Shown here: piece by piece, positions 1 through 12,000 of the stretch | Layout of the letters: every line of letters begins with the position of its first letter | How positions within the stretch are numbered: the first letter of the stretch is position 1 | Origin: Patiria pectinifera | Lineage: Eukaryota; Echinodermata; Asteroidea; Valvatida; Asterinidae | DNA length: 64,000 nucleotides | Assembly: GCA_029964075.1 (NCBI GenBank) | Contig: CM057140.1 | Location: 11,612,643-11,676,642, forward strand | Direction: 5' to 3' | Made by a program: the position numbers and the translations under genes | Notes under the pieces: model-generated | What the model was told of the DNA's origin: nothing | Seen by the model: only the letters and a program-made list of their open reading frames with translations | Database searches by the model: none

Positions 1-14
1 ATTATTTTCTCCAG

Positions 15-3000
15 TGCCAAGCCATACACAAGAATGAAGCTGATGTTCGTGGGCAAGGCTTGTATCGGCAAGACGACACTCCTGAATGAACTGAGGAAGG
101 ATGGTGCTGGCTCAACATCAACACCTGAGGTTAGAACTTGGGACAGTCTATTCCAAAAAAGCATCACTCCCTGCGGTTTTTTTTTACCTAGTAGCCCGTG
201 TTTACATTTCAAAATTGCATCTTTGTTTTCCTTTTGGTTCCTGAGGACAGACATGACCTTTTGAAGGAAAGCACCGTAGCCACTGTTGCACGTGTAGGCT
301 GGCTTATCACACACAATCCTCACGCATGTTTACCTTACATACTAACTGTGGACATTCCTTTGTTTTCATGTAGTTAAGAAAAAAACGGGGAAAAAACTCA
401 TGTTACTCACACTGTGAAAACTCTTTCAACCCACATTGCTTACTACGATTTCCTTGAGTGTTTCGCTTCATTTTCCAACAGATAACCCTAACCCAAAAAA
501 TGACTCTAAACCTGTTTTCCAGAGAGGGGGAACCTTGTGTGGACGTGGGCAAGTCCACACAACGTATCTGAAAACTGGTTTATGTGGACATCTTTTGTTG
601 AGAGGTCCACACAGTGAATGTAATGCTTGTAAACAAGTTCAATACAAGTCAACCGGTCCCCAGTCAAGTCACCAGCTATTCAGATGAACTCTGACCCAGG
701 CATTTCTTTGTTATTGCTCATCCCCTGTTTACTTGTGACCGGACTTTTGATGGACTCAACGTGTCTTCTTTAAGTCGAAGGGGCATATTGCGATAGCGTA
801 TTCCTTTGGTGTGTGTCTGTGTGTATGTACTTGTTCTACATTTTTGTACATAATACCCGAGGACAGACACACAAAGGGAGGACAACAGATCTTTTCAGTC
901 CTCGGGAGTTGGGTCTTTTGTTCAAAACGGTCCTCTGTGGTAGGTTTGTGTGCTTAGTCTATGGGAGTGTGTTATATAACAGGTACAAAGGAAAACACAA
1001 AGCATTGTCCTCGGGAGTATAGTAAAACAAGAGTGCGTGTAAGTGTGTGTGTTCCATTTTGATTAGGTTCGCTGTAAGTTCCATCTTATGAATAGTGTAA
1101 GTTCAGTCATCAATCTCAACCAAACTTGATATGTGGTTATTGTTCATGGTATATCTGGTAAAGTGATTAGACTCAGGCAACAGGTCATGACCTCCAGGGT
1201 TACTCTACAGGCCTTGGTCCTAGGTAGCCCATGAGTTATGTCACTTTGTTTCTCTAGTGTCGTGAAAGTTATTGTTTTGTAAGTAAAAAGCCCCTTTATA
1301 GCTTCACAGTTGTGGACTGTATAGTGATTCCATTTCGGTTAGGTGATTTGTCCTTACCAACTGTCTGTATACAAACTGCCAGGGGGATCGCGCAAGTTTT
1401 ACTTGCAGTATTTTTTTCAATAAAGTTTGGTCCATACATACAGATGCCACACGTGAAAGCAACAAACGAGGCAAAGTTCGTGATGATGAACCAAATTGAA
1501 CTTTATACTGTGTGAACGGGCCATCAGTTCATAGTGTTTGTTTGGAATGGTTATTTTCTAGACGTTTGCCGAGCGGCAGGGCAACACCAGCATCGGCGGG
1601 AAGACGCTGAGAGGCAAGTACCTGTCGACTGTCGGAGTTGACGTCTGCGAATGGACGTACAACAAGAAGAAGAGCAAATATGGCAAAGTCACATTCAGCA
1701 CCTGGGACTTTGGTGGTCAGGTAACCATGACAACATCTGTTTATGGATTTGCTTGTTTATGGAATCACCATGGGAACCACTTAAGTTAATCGTTAGGCTG
1801 TTATTACTTAAGTAAGATTTGAGGCTTTGCATGGTGGAGATACTAAATAATGAAAGGTTTGCGGAAACACCATGTGGGAATAATTTCTCAACTAAGAGAA
1901 TGGTTCTGAAAAGAACCAGAGGTATAAACTGGACGTTCCGGTCAGTATGCTCTGACCGTCTTCAGGAGAATGTTATTACTTGAATGTTATTACTTGTTAT
2001 TTTTTTTTTAAATCATGCAGTCCCTTTTGCCAAAATTTCTGTCATCTTCATCACAATTTCCCTGTTTCAATTTGTTTTGTATTTGTTGATGTTTACAGGA
2101 GGAATTCTATGCCACTCATCAGTATTTTCTGACCAAGCGATCCCTCTACTTGGTACTCTTCAAGATCACCGATGGAATGAAGAGCATTAATCAGATACAG
2201 CAATGGCTGGTCAACATCCAGGTACAGTACTTCTGAGAGCCCGTCTCAATTCATATCCGGGATGAGTTCCTGACAAGTTTTGGATAGAACCATTCACTTT
2301 GTCCGGAAGAAGCTCTGCATTTGTCTCGGGCATGTTCCGGGGAAAGTTTCATTAGGGACTGCTTGACTCACCAATACTGATAACTTCATTGCGGAAAAGT
2401 TGTTCAGAGTCCTGTAGCTTATACCCGATACAATGTCTGCAACTTGTCTTGTAAGTGCTTACGACAGATTTGAGACCCTGTGCGGAGGCATTAATCAAAA
2501 CTCTCTCTCTCTTGAGTCATCCAATGCCTTGAGGCGTTGGTGGAGTATTCACAAAGTCCGTTCGCCAGCGTACTCTGTCCCTCATTGCCAACAGAAGCTC
2601 GTTTCCCTCGAGCCCAGTGTCCTTCTCCAGGAGCGTCTTTAGAGTGACATGTGGTCGGCCGACTCGGCGCTTCCCCTCGAGCAACCAAAGCAGGAGCTCA
2701 CCTGCGGGTTCGTCGTGTCGGGAAAGTGGCCTGCGAGAGCGAGTCGGCACGCTTGATGATGGAGGAGATGCAAGGAAATTTTCCGTACAGTTTCTTGTAA
2801 TCAAAACATTTTACCCCAATCATCTTGGTCTCTAATAAGATCCGTCCTGGAAAATTTTAAAAACCAGCCCTCTTCTGAATTCCCTTTGTTAACTGTCGTT
2901 CTCTTGTTATCTATTAACAGGCTCGTGCACCAAATTCGCCAGTCCTGCTGATCGGCACCCACTACGACTTGGTCAATCGGCCCAAGTCAAAATATTCCCG

Positions 3001-6000
3001 GGATTACTGGCCGGAGCTGAAACGGAAGATCATGGAGCGATTCATCCAGATAGCTCAGCCCCAGGACGTGGGTCTTCCTAACGTCATCGATTGCATCGAG
3101 ATATGCTGCCTGCCCATGTCCAAGAGCTACAACGTGGGATACCTGAGGGATAGGATTTATGATGTCGCATATTCGCTTACAGGTAAAGACCTTTTCCAAT
3201 CATCAGCTATTTTTTTAACCCTGCGCAGCGTTTACAAATTTTTTTTTACAACAACTCGTCAACGGCGGCCCTCTGGGCAGCAGGTACTTTCCCGCACTAC
3301 GCAAGACCCTATTCATAGCAATACAACAAAAAGCCACGTGCCAGACAGTGTCCAGACAGTTGCCGGACAGTGCGCTGGAAAGATAATTGACTGGCGGCTG
3401 TGGTATGCAGTTATGAAGGGAGATGGCTGTGTCAAGTTACAGGTTTTTGTTGATGTTTCAATGAGACTTGGCAGGAGGCCCGGTCGAAATTTTGTTGACA
3501 CGGCCTAGGTGTAGCCCTGGCTGCAAAGTTCATTAAACCAGCTGATTTGGCAAGGGTTGAATGAGGATTAGATAGGAGGTGACCGTCATTGGCCCTCAAT
3601 TTTTTTTTTTTTTTCAAAAAATTAGGTTTTTTTATGCCCCAGGGGCATCAGGTCACTCCGCCCAGGTTTAATGCATTCTCTGAATGTTCAAGACTACACA
3701 TGCTCATGGCTGTTTAATAAAAGCACACACCACAAGATAGTTGCGATTCGAAAGATCTCATTTTGGACTTGCCTTGTTTCTTTGGTCATTTGTTGTTTGA
3801 GCCTTCAAGAGTGAGAAGTTTTACCGTTTATGAGATCGTAACTTCTGGTATTGTGAATCGTTTCGGGGTTTTAACCAAATGATATTGGTTGCGAGTTAGA
3901 TTGTAAGGTTCAGCCGTATGTTTGTACACAAACATAAGTAAATCTAGTTTTTGTTTGTTTTTATGTTTGTTTTAGCCCTCTTTTTCTGTTTAATATACAT
4001 GTAAAGTGGTGTGTTTTTTTATATATATATATTTTTTAGATATATATTTTATTCTTTTTAGTGTTATTTTTTACTGTAATTTTATCATAAATGTTTATTG
4101 TTATGTATGTTTTATGTTTTTACTCGGCCTGTAATTGGCGGTTATTCGCTGTTGGCTGAGAGAAATAAATAAAAAAAAAAAATAATAAATAAACAGCATA
4201 CATGATGAAAGACACAATTAAGACATGACACGGGGTGAGCATTCCCAATTGAATAATAGTGTCTGAGGTTTTGAGACATTCCAAAGCTTTTCTTATCATT
4301 TATTCACCGCACATTTTATTGTATGTTGGCAGAGGGTCGGGACAAAGATCCGATGCTGATGCAGCGTGTGCCAACGTCTTACCTTGCTCTTGAGAAGGCT
4401 GTCATGCAGATCACAGCTGAGATGAGAAAGGCTGGCACTGAACCGGTCTTACATACCTTGGAGTACAGGTACATTTGAATATTTTGTCTGACGTATTTGC
4501 GCCTTACGTTAATGACATGTTAAAGCATTCTTCAAATTAATCACATGCTCGTCATGAATTGCAGTAGAAAGAACCACTCTCTCAGTTGTAACAAATTACA
4601 GTGGAACCTCGCCATACCTAACACCGCTATACCGAACATTCGGCTGTATCGAACATCATCCTTGGCTCCTGATTTTTGTGTACAAACCAACCGAACATTG
4701 TTGTTGAAAACCATCAATAGAAGAGTGACAAGTGGTTATTATTTCCCCAAGGCATAGAAGGGGAAAGCCACCCATCGATGTAGGTAGTAAGCTCAAAACT
4801 GTGTAATTACATAATTCAATAGTCGGCACGTGTAACTACCAGGGCGTGCAGGGTGAAGTTATGAAGGGCGCCATTTATTGAAAAGTACGTACCGGAGCAC
4901 CGGCAACTTAAAATCGCTATACAGAACAATCACTATTACGAACATTTTCTGTGGATCCTGCAATGTTCGTTATAGTGGCGTTCCACTGTATATGATTTTA
5001 AGCATTTTTTTTAGAGGGCTGGTTTTGTTGTGTCAGCCTCAGTTACTTTTATGCGTTTCAAATATGCTCTTCCGTGCCCTTTCTTTAGAAAAGACTTAAT
5101 GTTTTCGTACTGATTTTCAGGACGGAGGTGACTCGAGTGATGCTGGAAGAGTTTCAGGTGTCTTTCCATGACAAAGAAGACCTGATGCACGCCACGCGAT
5201 TCCTGCATAACAATGGTAACTCATGAGTGATATTTTATCTTTCCAGCCCAGTTTTTCCTGATGCCCCACTCAAACCCCTTGTACCTAAAATTTCGAATGC
5301 ACCCCTTCCCTTCCGTCTTGAATTTAATCCAATGAGTGGACTTGAGCTGATACTGGAGCGCAGTTGCTTTACTGGTTTTGCAAGCTTGGTCTAATTTCAG
5401 TTTAACCCATTAGCACCTGTATTACATTGTATTACATTGTATTACGTTGTATTACGTTGTATTACGTTGTATTACATTGTATTATGTTGTATTACATTGT
5501 TTTTATTCCCTGATGAATCCATAAATGCATACAGTTCTTGGGCCGTTTTGAGTGGTATGGGCAGTAGCAGGTTTGGCTTGGTAAGGGACTAATGCTCTAA
5601 CGGTTTTGGTGTCATGCTGTTAACGTTATGTATATTCTAATGATATATTGTTGTTTTTCACTACAGGCATTCTCTTGCACTACGAGGATTCCATGCTGAG
5701 TGATTACTTCTTCCTGGACCCACAGTGGCTGTGCGACACCTTGGCCAAGATTGTCACCATCCCAGAGATCAACCCAGACGTCAAGAAAGGTCAGTTGCAT
5801 GGAGTCCCTATGGAATAGCAATTACATTCTCGAAGCAGCTAACAATGAAGCTCACCTCCCAGCCTGGGATTCAGTTCTTCATTCTTGGATCTCTCTTTCC
5901 CGCATCGTTAATTACAGTCTAGATGTCTGAGAAGTACCTGAGGCTGTGTCCCAAATGGACGATTTCTTCTACTACCCTATCTCCCTAGGGGGTATGCAAA

Positions 6001-9000
6001 ATCGTATTGAAATTGGAGGATTCAGGACAGTTCGGGTAAAATTACCATAGCGCGCCAAAGGCAGAAACCAAAGTTGTAGCCATGAATTACTCAATTCGGG
6101 CACAGGCAAGTATGGCACTGTGTGCTACCGTGGGAGTTGAGGTGGTACTCGAAAAAAGACCTAATGTACCTAATTAGCGGTGATGAGGTAATGTTAACTT
6201 TAAGTAAAAGTGTCTGTGAATGCCAGTTTAATTATTTGTGTGATCCTCAAAAGCAAACACAGTGAGGTCAAGTAATTCCGGTGTAATTTGCTTACCTGTT
6301 CCCCATTTATATACCTGTTCCCCCTCTCCAGGTGTGATGCTAATCAAAGACCTTCATCGTAAATTCGAAGACTCCAGTGTCAAGAACTTCATTTTGAATC
6401 TGCTCAACAAGTGTGAGGTTGCAGTTACCTACGACAACGAGCACATCCTTGTCCCCTCTCGACTGCCTGTGGAAGGGTTAGACATGACCATGATCCCGCT
6501 GATCAGGGAGAAAATGGTCAGCGCAAAGGTACATGTCTTGCAGCTTTTTCAAACAAATTGTGGAAAATCTCTTTATATGAACATTTGGTCAAGAACAAAT
6601 TAATTTGTAAACGTTGAAAATAAGGCTGCAATGTAAGAGTGTAATACATGTAAGAGTAAATTATCACAGACTCGATTGACGGAAACCATTTTCTATTTGA
6701 TATTTTTTTTCTCCCTTTTTACAACAGGAAACCTCTCGTGCATACTCTCCTACATCATCTCCTACATCATCTGGCTCTCCATCTCCAAACCGCTGCTGGA
6801 ACAGACGAGCGGTCCGTGGCGCCTCCCCAAACAGCACTTACCACAACCGCAATTACAGCCCCTCCCCCTCCTCCATGCATCGCAACCCCTTGGGGCTTAA
6901 CATCCTAGGAAGTTCTCTCAGCAAGGCTGAGAGTTCCTCCATGCCCACCCTCAGCCAGCAGATGCCCAACCAACACCGGGCTAACAACTGTTGCTCTTCG
7001 CCTCCGAGTTCCCTGGCCTTCGCTGGAGCCCCAGCAGACCAGGAATCCATGCCGACAGAGCCTGGCAGCATATCATCCACACTGAACTCACTCAGCCACA
7101 GCTCTGGTGATATACCCTTAAACGGAATCCAGAATGTTGTGTCGGTCCAAGTGACTGAGGAGTTGACAACAGAGCTAGACAACATGGAAGTCATACCAAT
7201 TCTGAATCATAAGGCAGCTATTCGACGGCTGTACATCCTCCAGTATATCCCAAGTGGTTTCTGGTCCCATATGATCAGCCGGTTCCTGTCTGATCAGACA
7301 TTCTGTAAGATGGTACCAATGCTTTACCCGCTTCCTGAGCGTCTCAAAGTTATGATGAGCCAGGCAGCTCTAGATGCTTTGGAAAAGAAATACCAGTGGA
7401 CTGTCTGGCAGACAGGTGTGGAGCTGCGCTTCTTTGGTGCCACCATCTTCCACGTGAAGGAAATCGTCAAGGAGACCATCCTTACAAGCGTATTTGAGCA
7501 AGACCGTCGACCGGATTTCATCAAGGTGGTGAATCCTGATGGTCAAGAGGCGGGTGGAGATCGAGCAGTGTCCCTGACTCGCAGTGGGCAGCTAGAAATC
7601 CTGATCCCTAACCAGACCTTGAAGATCATTCAAACAGCCGACAATGCCCCCATAATAATTGAAGACTCGGTGGAGTCGGGCATTGAGGCCTTAGAAGGCG
7701 AGCACATTGAGATTGCCAGCTCGCTCCAGGTGGCCTCTCGCCTCCTGTCTAGCATCATGGACTTGATTGACACCTTGATGGAAAACTTCTACCCCTCCAT
7801 CTGTGAGCCTCTTGGCATTACCTTTCAGGGAGAGTTGTTCATCACCAGACTGGTTCCCTGCAACCGCTGCTGGAGGGACTACAACAAACTCAGTGTGGAT
7901 GAGCTGGACGAACAAGAGTGGGAGTTTGTCGAAAACTTTGACTGGGATCAACGGCAGAGCCTCTTACCAGAAACACCTGTGCCACGGAAGCGGAGCCAAC
8001 GAGGATCCAACTTGTGCTGCGGTCTGTCCTGTACTGATCGTAGTGGCGCTTACAGTGACTTGTCAGAGTACACAGATCGCAACTACTCAATGAGACCACG
8101 TGCTCGCCCAATTGGGAGAAAGACCCGAGCAATCATCAGCCACTCAAAATCCTCGGATCTGAGTGAGTCCTACAGCCAACTGGATATTCCGTTGGTAACT
8201 GACTTTCCTGAAGACCTGATTTTCTCGGAGCAAGTCTCTGATGTCAAACTGGACCTGAAGTTCACCAATTCGGTTGAGATGATTCCAGAGATGAACGGAG
8301 ATGCCCAAGTCTATGGGTTCCTGTTTGAGATGCTGGTGATGCAGGCTATGAAAATGGAGGTAGTCACGTGCCCGAACCATGGTCGGGTCAAGCTGAGCAC
8401 CATTGCCCCAGATGTGGTGAGTATTTTAGGTTTTTTGGTTCTTAGGATTTGAACATTTTGAGTTTCTTCTATGTGCTTGACAAGTGTATCAACTAAATTT
8501 TCTAAGGAACCTTACATGTTCCTAAGAATCCTGAATAAAGAATAAGAAATCCTGCATAAAATTCATGTGTAGGTGGTGATGATCATTTGTGGTTTTGAAA
8601 CAACAGGTGTTCCATGACTTAGGCCCAGCCTTGCTGGTGAACCGTGCAGCCCTGGAGGTACGCCGCCTCTTAGGCAGTGGCACATTTGGCCTGGTCTTTC
8701 AAGGCCAAACGTCCCGTGCCAGCCTGGATGCCAAGGTGCAGGTGGCCATCAAGATGCTTCAGCCCTTCCCGCCAGGCCAGGGGGTAGGCCAGACCGTCCG
8801 CCGGCGCTACGAAGTGGAGAACGCCAAGTGGCAGCGAGACCCACTGCGCTTCTCCTGCGAGGCTCTCCGCACAGCCCGCAAAGAGCTGTCCATCATGCTG
8901 AACCTGGACCACCCACAGATCGTGCCTCTGATTGGCTTCTGCCGCCAGCCCATGAGCCTGATCTTGGAGTTGGCCCCGGAGGGCGCGCTGGACTCCAAGC

Positions 9001-12000
9001 TGGAGGACTACAAGCGGGTTGGGGCAAGGTTGACACCCTGTACTCTGCAAAAGATTGTTGTGCAGGTAAGGCATCACAAATTGAAGGATGTTCCTGTCAC
9101 AGAGTTGTAAGCGAGTCAACACTAGTCAATCACAAGTCAATCCACTCTCAAATGAACTGTAGCAAAGGCCTGATCTCAATACTCGCTGCATCATTGTCGA
9201 TTGAGATAACAAATTATCGGCAATGATAAAATTGTACATTAGATTCAGGTGAAACCTGAATATGTTTCTGAATGTTTATTGTGCTCAACTGCTGTCTATG
9301 TCTTTCCTCATACATGTAGGTCTCCTCAGCAGTAGCCTATCTCCACGACAACGGTATCATCTACCGAGACCTAAAGGCAGAGAACGTCTTAGTCTGGCGC
9401 CTGCCTGCCCCTCACAGTGCTGACTCGGATGTAAAGGTTAAGCTAGCAGACTATGGCATCAGTGTGACAGCTATGCCGTCTGGCACCAAAGGGTATGGAG
9501 GAACACCTGGATACATGGCTCCAGAGATTGTGCAGTACGATGGCAAGGAGAAATATACAGAGAAGGTTTGTAAACGGTGCTAGGTTGCCTATATTTCAAT
9601 TCCATTGGGTGCAAGAAGCCCTGGATTGTAGTTGCAGTAATTAATTACTTAAACACCTGACTTGCTTTTGCAGACACTTGCTTTACGTGAACCATATTTT
9701 GTGGGCGAGATTGAACATGCAGCTTGCAGGAAGGGACCTATTACATCAGGCTGTAAACATAAAGCAGTCTTTCAAAGAATACCTGTTCGAAAGAAGTATT
9801 CTTCACCCCAACGTTCATCTCCTAAATACTCGCGCGTGGAGTTACAGGAGGAGAGAAGAAAACACGGGCACCTCTTTAGTTTTAAGTGTCACTGTGTTCT
9901 TTGCATTGCATTGGACACAACACACGGGACACACAGCCTTTACGTCCCATCTGTAGGACGAAGCAAAAATGGTTAGTGCCTTGCTCAAGGGCACAGTGTT
10001 CCCTCTCGAACTCACCCACGCCACTGTTTTGGAAACTTCTTAAACGCTAGGCCATGACACTCCACTCCACACTCAAATTCATCTCATGAAGAGTATTCTT
10101 CTGTTCATGAAAACTGGACACTGCATATAAGCAGCTTTAGTCTTTGAATGTTGCTACCTCACCTTGCTCCTTTTAACTCCAAACTCATTTTCTATCGAAC
10201 TAGGTGGATTGCTTCTCCTTTGCCATGTTCATGTACGAGTTGATGTCAGCCCAGCGACCCTTTGAGAACCTGGTGGGCAAAGACTTTGGCCGTCTGTCTG
10301 AGATCATCAAACAACTGATCAAAGATGGACAGCGACCTATACTCACCAAAAAGGTAGGCAGTACTAGGTTGGCAGGTAAAGGGTTCGATTGCCACCACTG
10401 GTCGTCAGAAGGAAACTAGGTATTGTGTCTGAGCTTCCCAACACTTTTTGAACACTTTTGGAATGTTTTATTGAGTCGTTACTTCTATCATATGCCATGA
10501 TAATATGGAGCGGGATGGGAAATTTTTCCGTTTTTTTCCCAAAAGGGTTTTTCGCCCCTCCCATAATCAGAGAATGTAGGCCTATAGAATTATATTTTCC
10601 CGATGTCACAAGAAATGTCCAAATTTGTCGTGTTCACTTATTTCACCTCGGGCCTTTAGGAACGTCTGTTAGTGACGTCGTTTCAAACTGTACATGTTTC
10701 TTTGTAATAGTTGTACAATAATAATACTAGTTGCTTTACAATCATGTAGTAATCCCATATGCTTTTATGTTATTTCATTGTACTGTATTGTATTTGTATA
10801 AATGTATTGTATTTGTACATGTGTGTAGTCATTTGTAGCCTATGCAGGGCCCCAATGGAAACCGCTTTTAAGCTGTTTGGGCATACCCTGGGTAAAGAAA
10901 TGTAATAAAAAAAAGAAAATCATCGTCTGTACATTAGTAAATAATTAAAATATTTAAGTTTCCTCTCAGGCGACAACTTTTGCTTTGATATTGAAATCTA
11001 AAAATATATCGGCTAATGGAGTTTCAACTGAAGCTTTTAATAGGAAACACCAATAACCATTTGTTTGTGTGAATCCTATAGGAGAAGCTGTATCCGACAT
11101 ACATGGTAGACCTGATGGCTTGGTGCTGGGCCCAAAACTCCGGCGACCGTCCGAGCATGGAGCAAATCAACGCCATAGCACAGATGCCCGAGTTTCCCAA
11201 TCTGAAGGAGATCATGTCGCCACAGGACCATCAGAAGGTGACGTGTGCCTGCGCGCCGCCGGTACTGATGAATGGCATGACAGATTCAGGTAAGTCATAA
11301 AATGTTTGGTTCCTCATTTGTAGGTTTTCTTGTCGGAAATGGTAATCAGACCCAGAGTGACGTCAGTATTAATAGTCCGTGAAGTATTGGTGCTTTTATA
11401 CACTGGTGGGAAAAAAAATAGGACTAAAGGATCCGTCACCCTCCCAGATTGTCAAAACCAACAAGGAGGTTTTTAAGGATATTACATGAGTTAGGATGAT
11501 ACAACCCAATTAAATTACACTGGGCTTCATACCTTAGAAAGTTGAAGTACAGAGAATATGCCATTGGGTTCTTGCACAGTGGTGGCTTTGGGGGTTTCTT
11601 AGCAAGAGAGGGATTATTATTTTGTCAGTACCAGTAAGAAAGGATAAACATATATAAATATAAGTAGATTTTACATTGTTGATTCTATTGTACTATTTCT
11701 CGGCAGTTTAATAAAAAAAAAAATTGTCCTCAGAGTACAATAAAGGTGTGTTCTAACGACTTTCATCTTTGTTGGTTTCCCAACAACAGACAGTGGTGAT
11801 CTAGGTACCATCCAGCCCTGCGTGTGGCTGGCCCAGAGCATCGACAAAAACGGGCTGGGCAACCCGGACGAGGCCTCGGTCCTGGTCCTGAATGTGGACC
11901 GCAGTCCGGGAGACAGCAGCAACTGTGTTAAATTCAACGTCAGCGGCGGCTGTGTGGAGTGTATGTGTGCCGTGGCGGACACGATGTGGCTTGGTCTGAC

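Larger units (their letters stand above)
15..3182 (+). other. ROC GTPase domain exons of the LRRK1-like gene
   Basis: Four exons encode the Ras-of-complex GTPase. The P-loop is GKACIGKT (GxxxxGKT) in exon 15-129. The switch I threonine lies in STVGVDVCEW and switch II is WDFGGQ, closing exon 1562-1720 and continuing EEFYATHQYF in exon 2099-2221. The guanine-specificity motif is GTHYD in exon 2921-3182, in the THxD form usual for LRRK proteins. All GTP-binding motifs are intact, so the domain should be able to bind nucleotide. The glutamine after DFGG sits at the Ras Gln61 position. Confidence 0.9.
4333..8416 (+). other. COR domain exons with two long Ser-rich insertions
   Basis: Exons 4333-4468, 5121-5215, 5667-5789, 6332-6528 and the large exon 6728-8416 encode the C-terminal-of-ROC region. 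COR-A is recognised by HATRFLHNNGILLHYED and DYFFLDPQWLCDTLAKI, COR-B by YIPSGFWSHMISRFL and the DTLMENFYPS segment. Between them (about 6728-7200) is roughly 157 residues of Ser/Pro-rich, low-complexity sequence with many SP sites. A second Arg/Ser-rich stretch (about 7940-8270) links COR-B to the kinase and includes RKRSQRGS. Both look disordered and phosphorylatable; neither matches the human LRRK sequences as I know them. Confidence 0.85.
8607..11289 (+). other. Protein kinase domain exons of the LRRK1-like gene
   Basis: Exons 8607-9065, 9320-9565, 10204-10353 and 11082-11289 encode a full bilobal kinase. Seen in order: glycine loop LGSGTFGLVF; the VAIK lysine in VQVAIKMLQ; the alpha-C glutamate in ARKELSIML; catalytic loop YRDLKAENV, where Tyr replaces the usual His; ADYG in place of DFG, the LRRK hallmark; GTPGYMAPE; and RPSMEQINA near the end. 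All catalytic residues are present, so activity is expected. The donor after 9565 is GTTTGT rather than a strong consensus, but both flanking frames agree. Confidence 0.9.

Noticed and set aside
1321..1380. Possible extra ROC exon between 129 and 1562
   Set aside because: The phase-0 join of 129 to 1562 already gives a continuous ROC domain, and this stretch has no paired splice sites.
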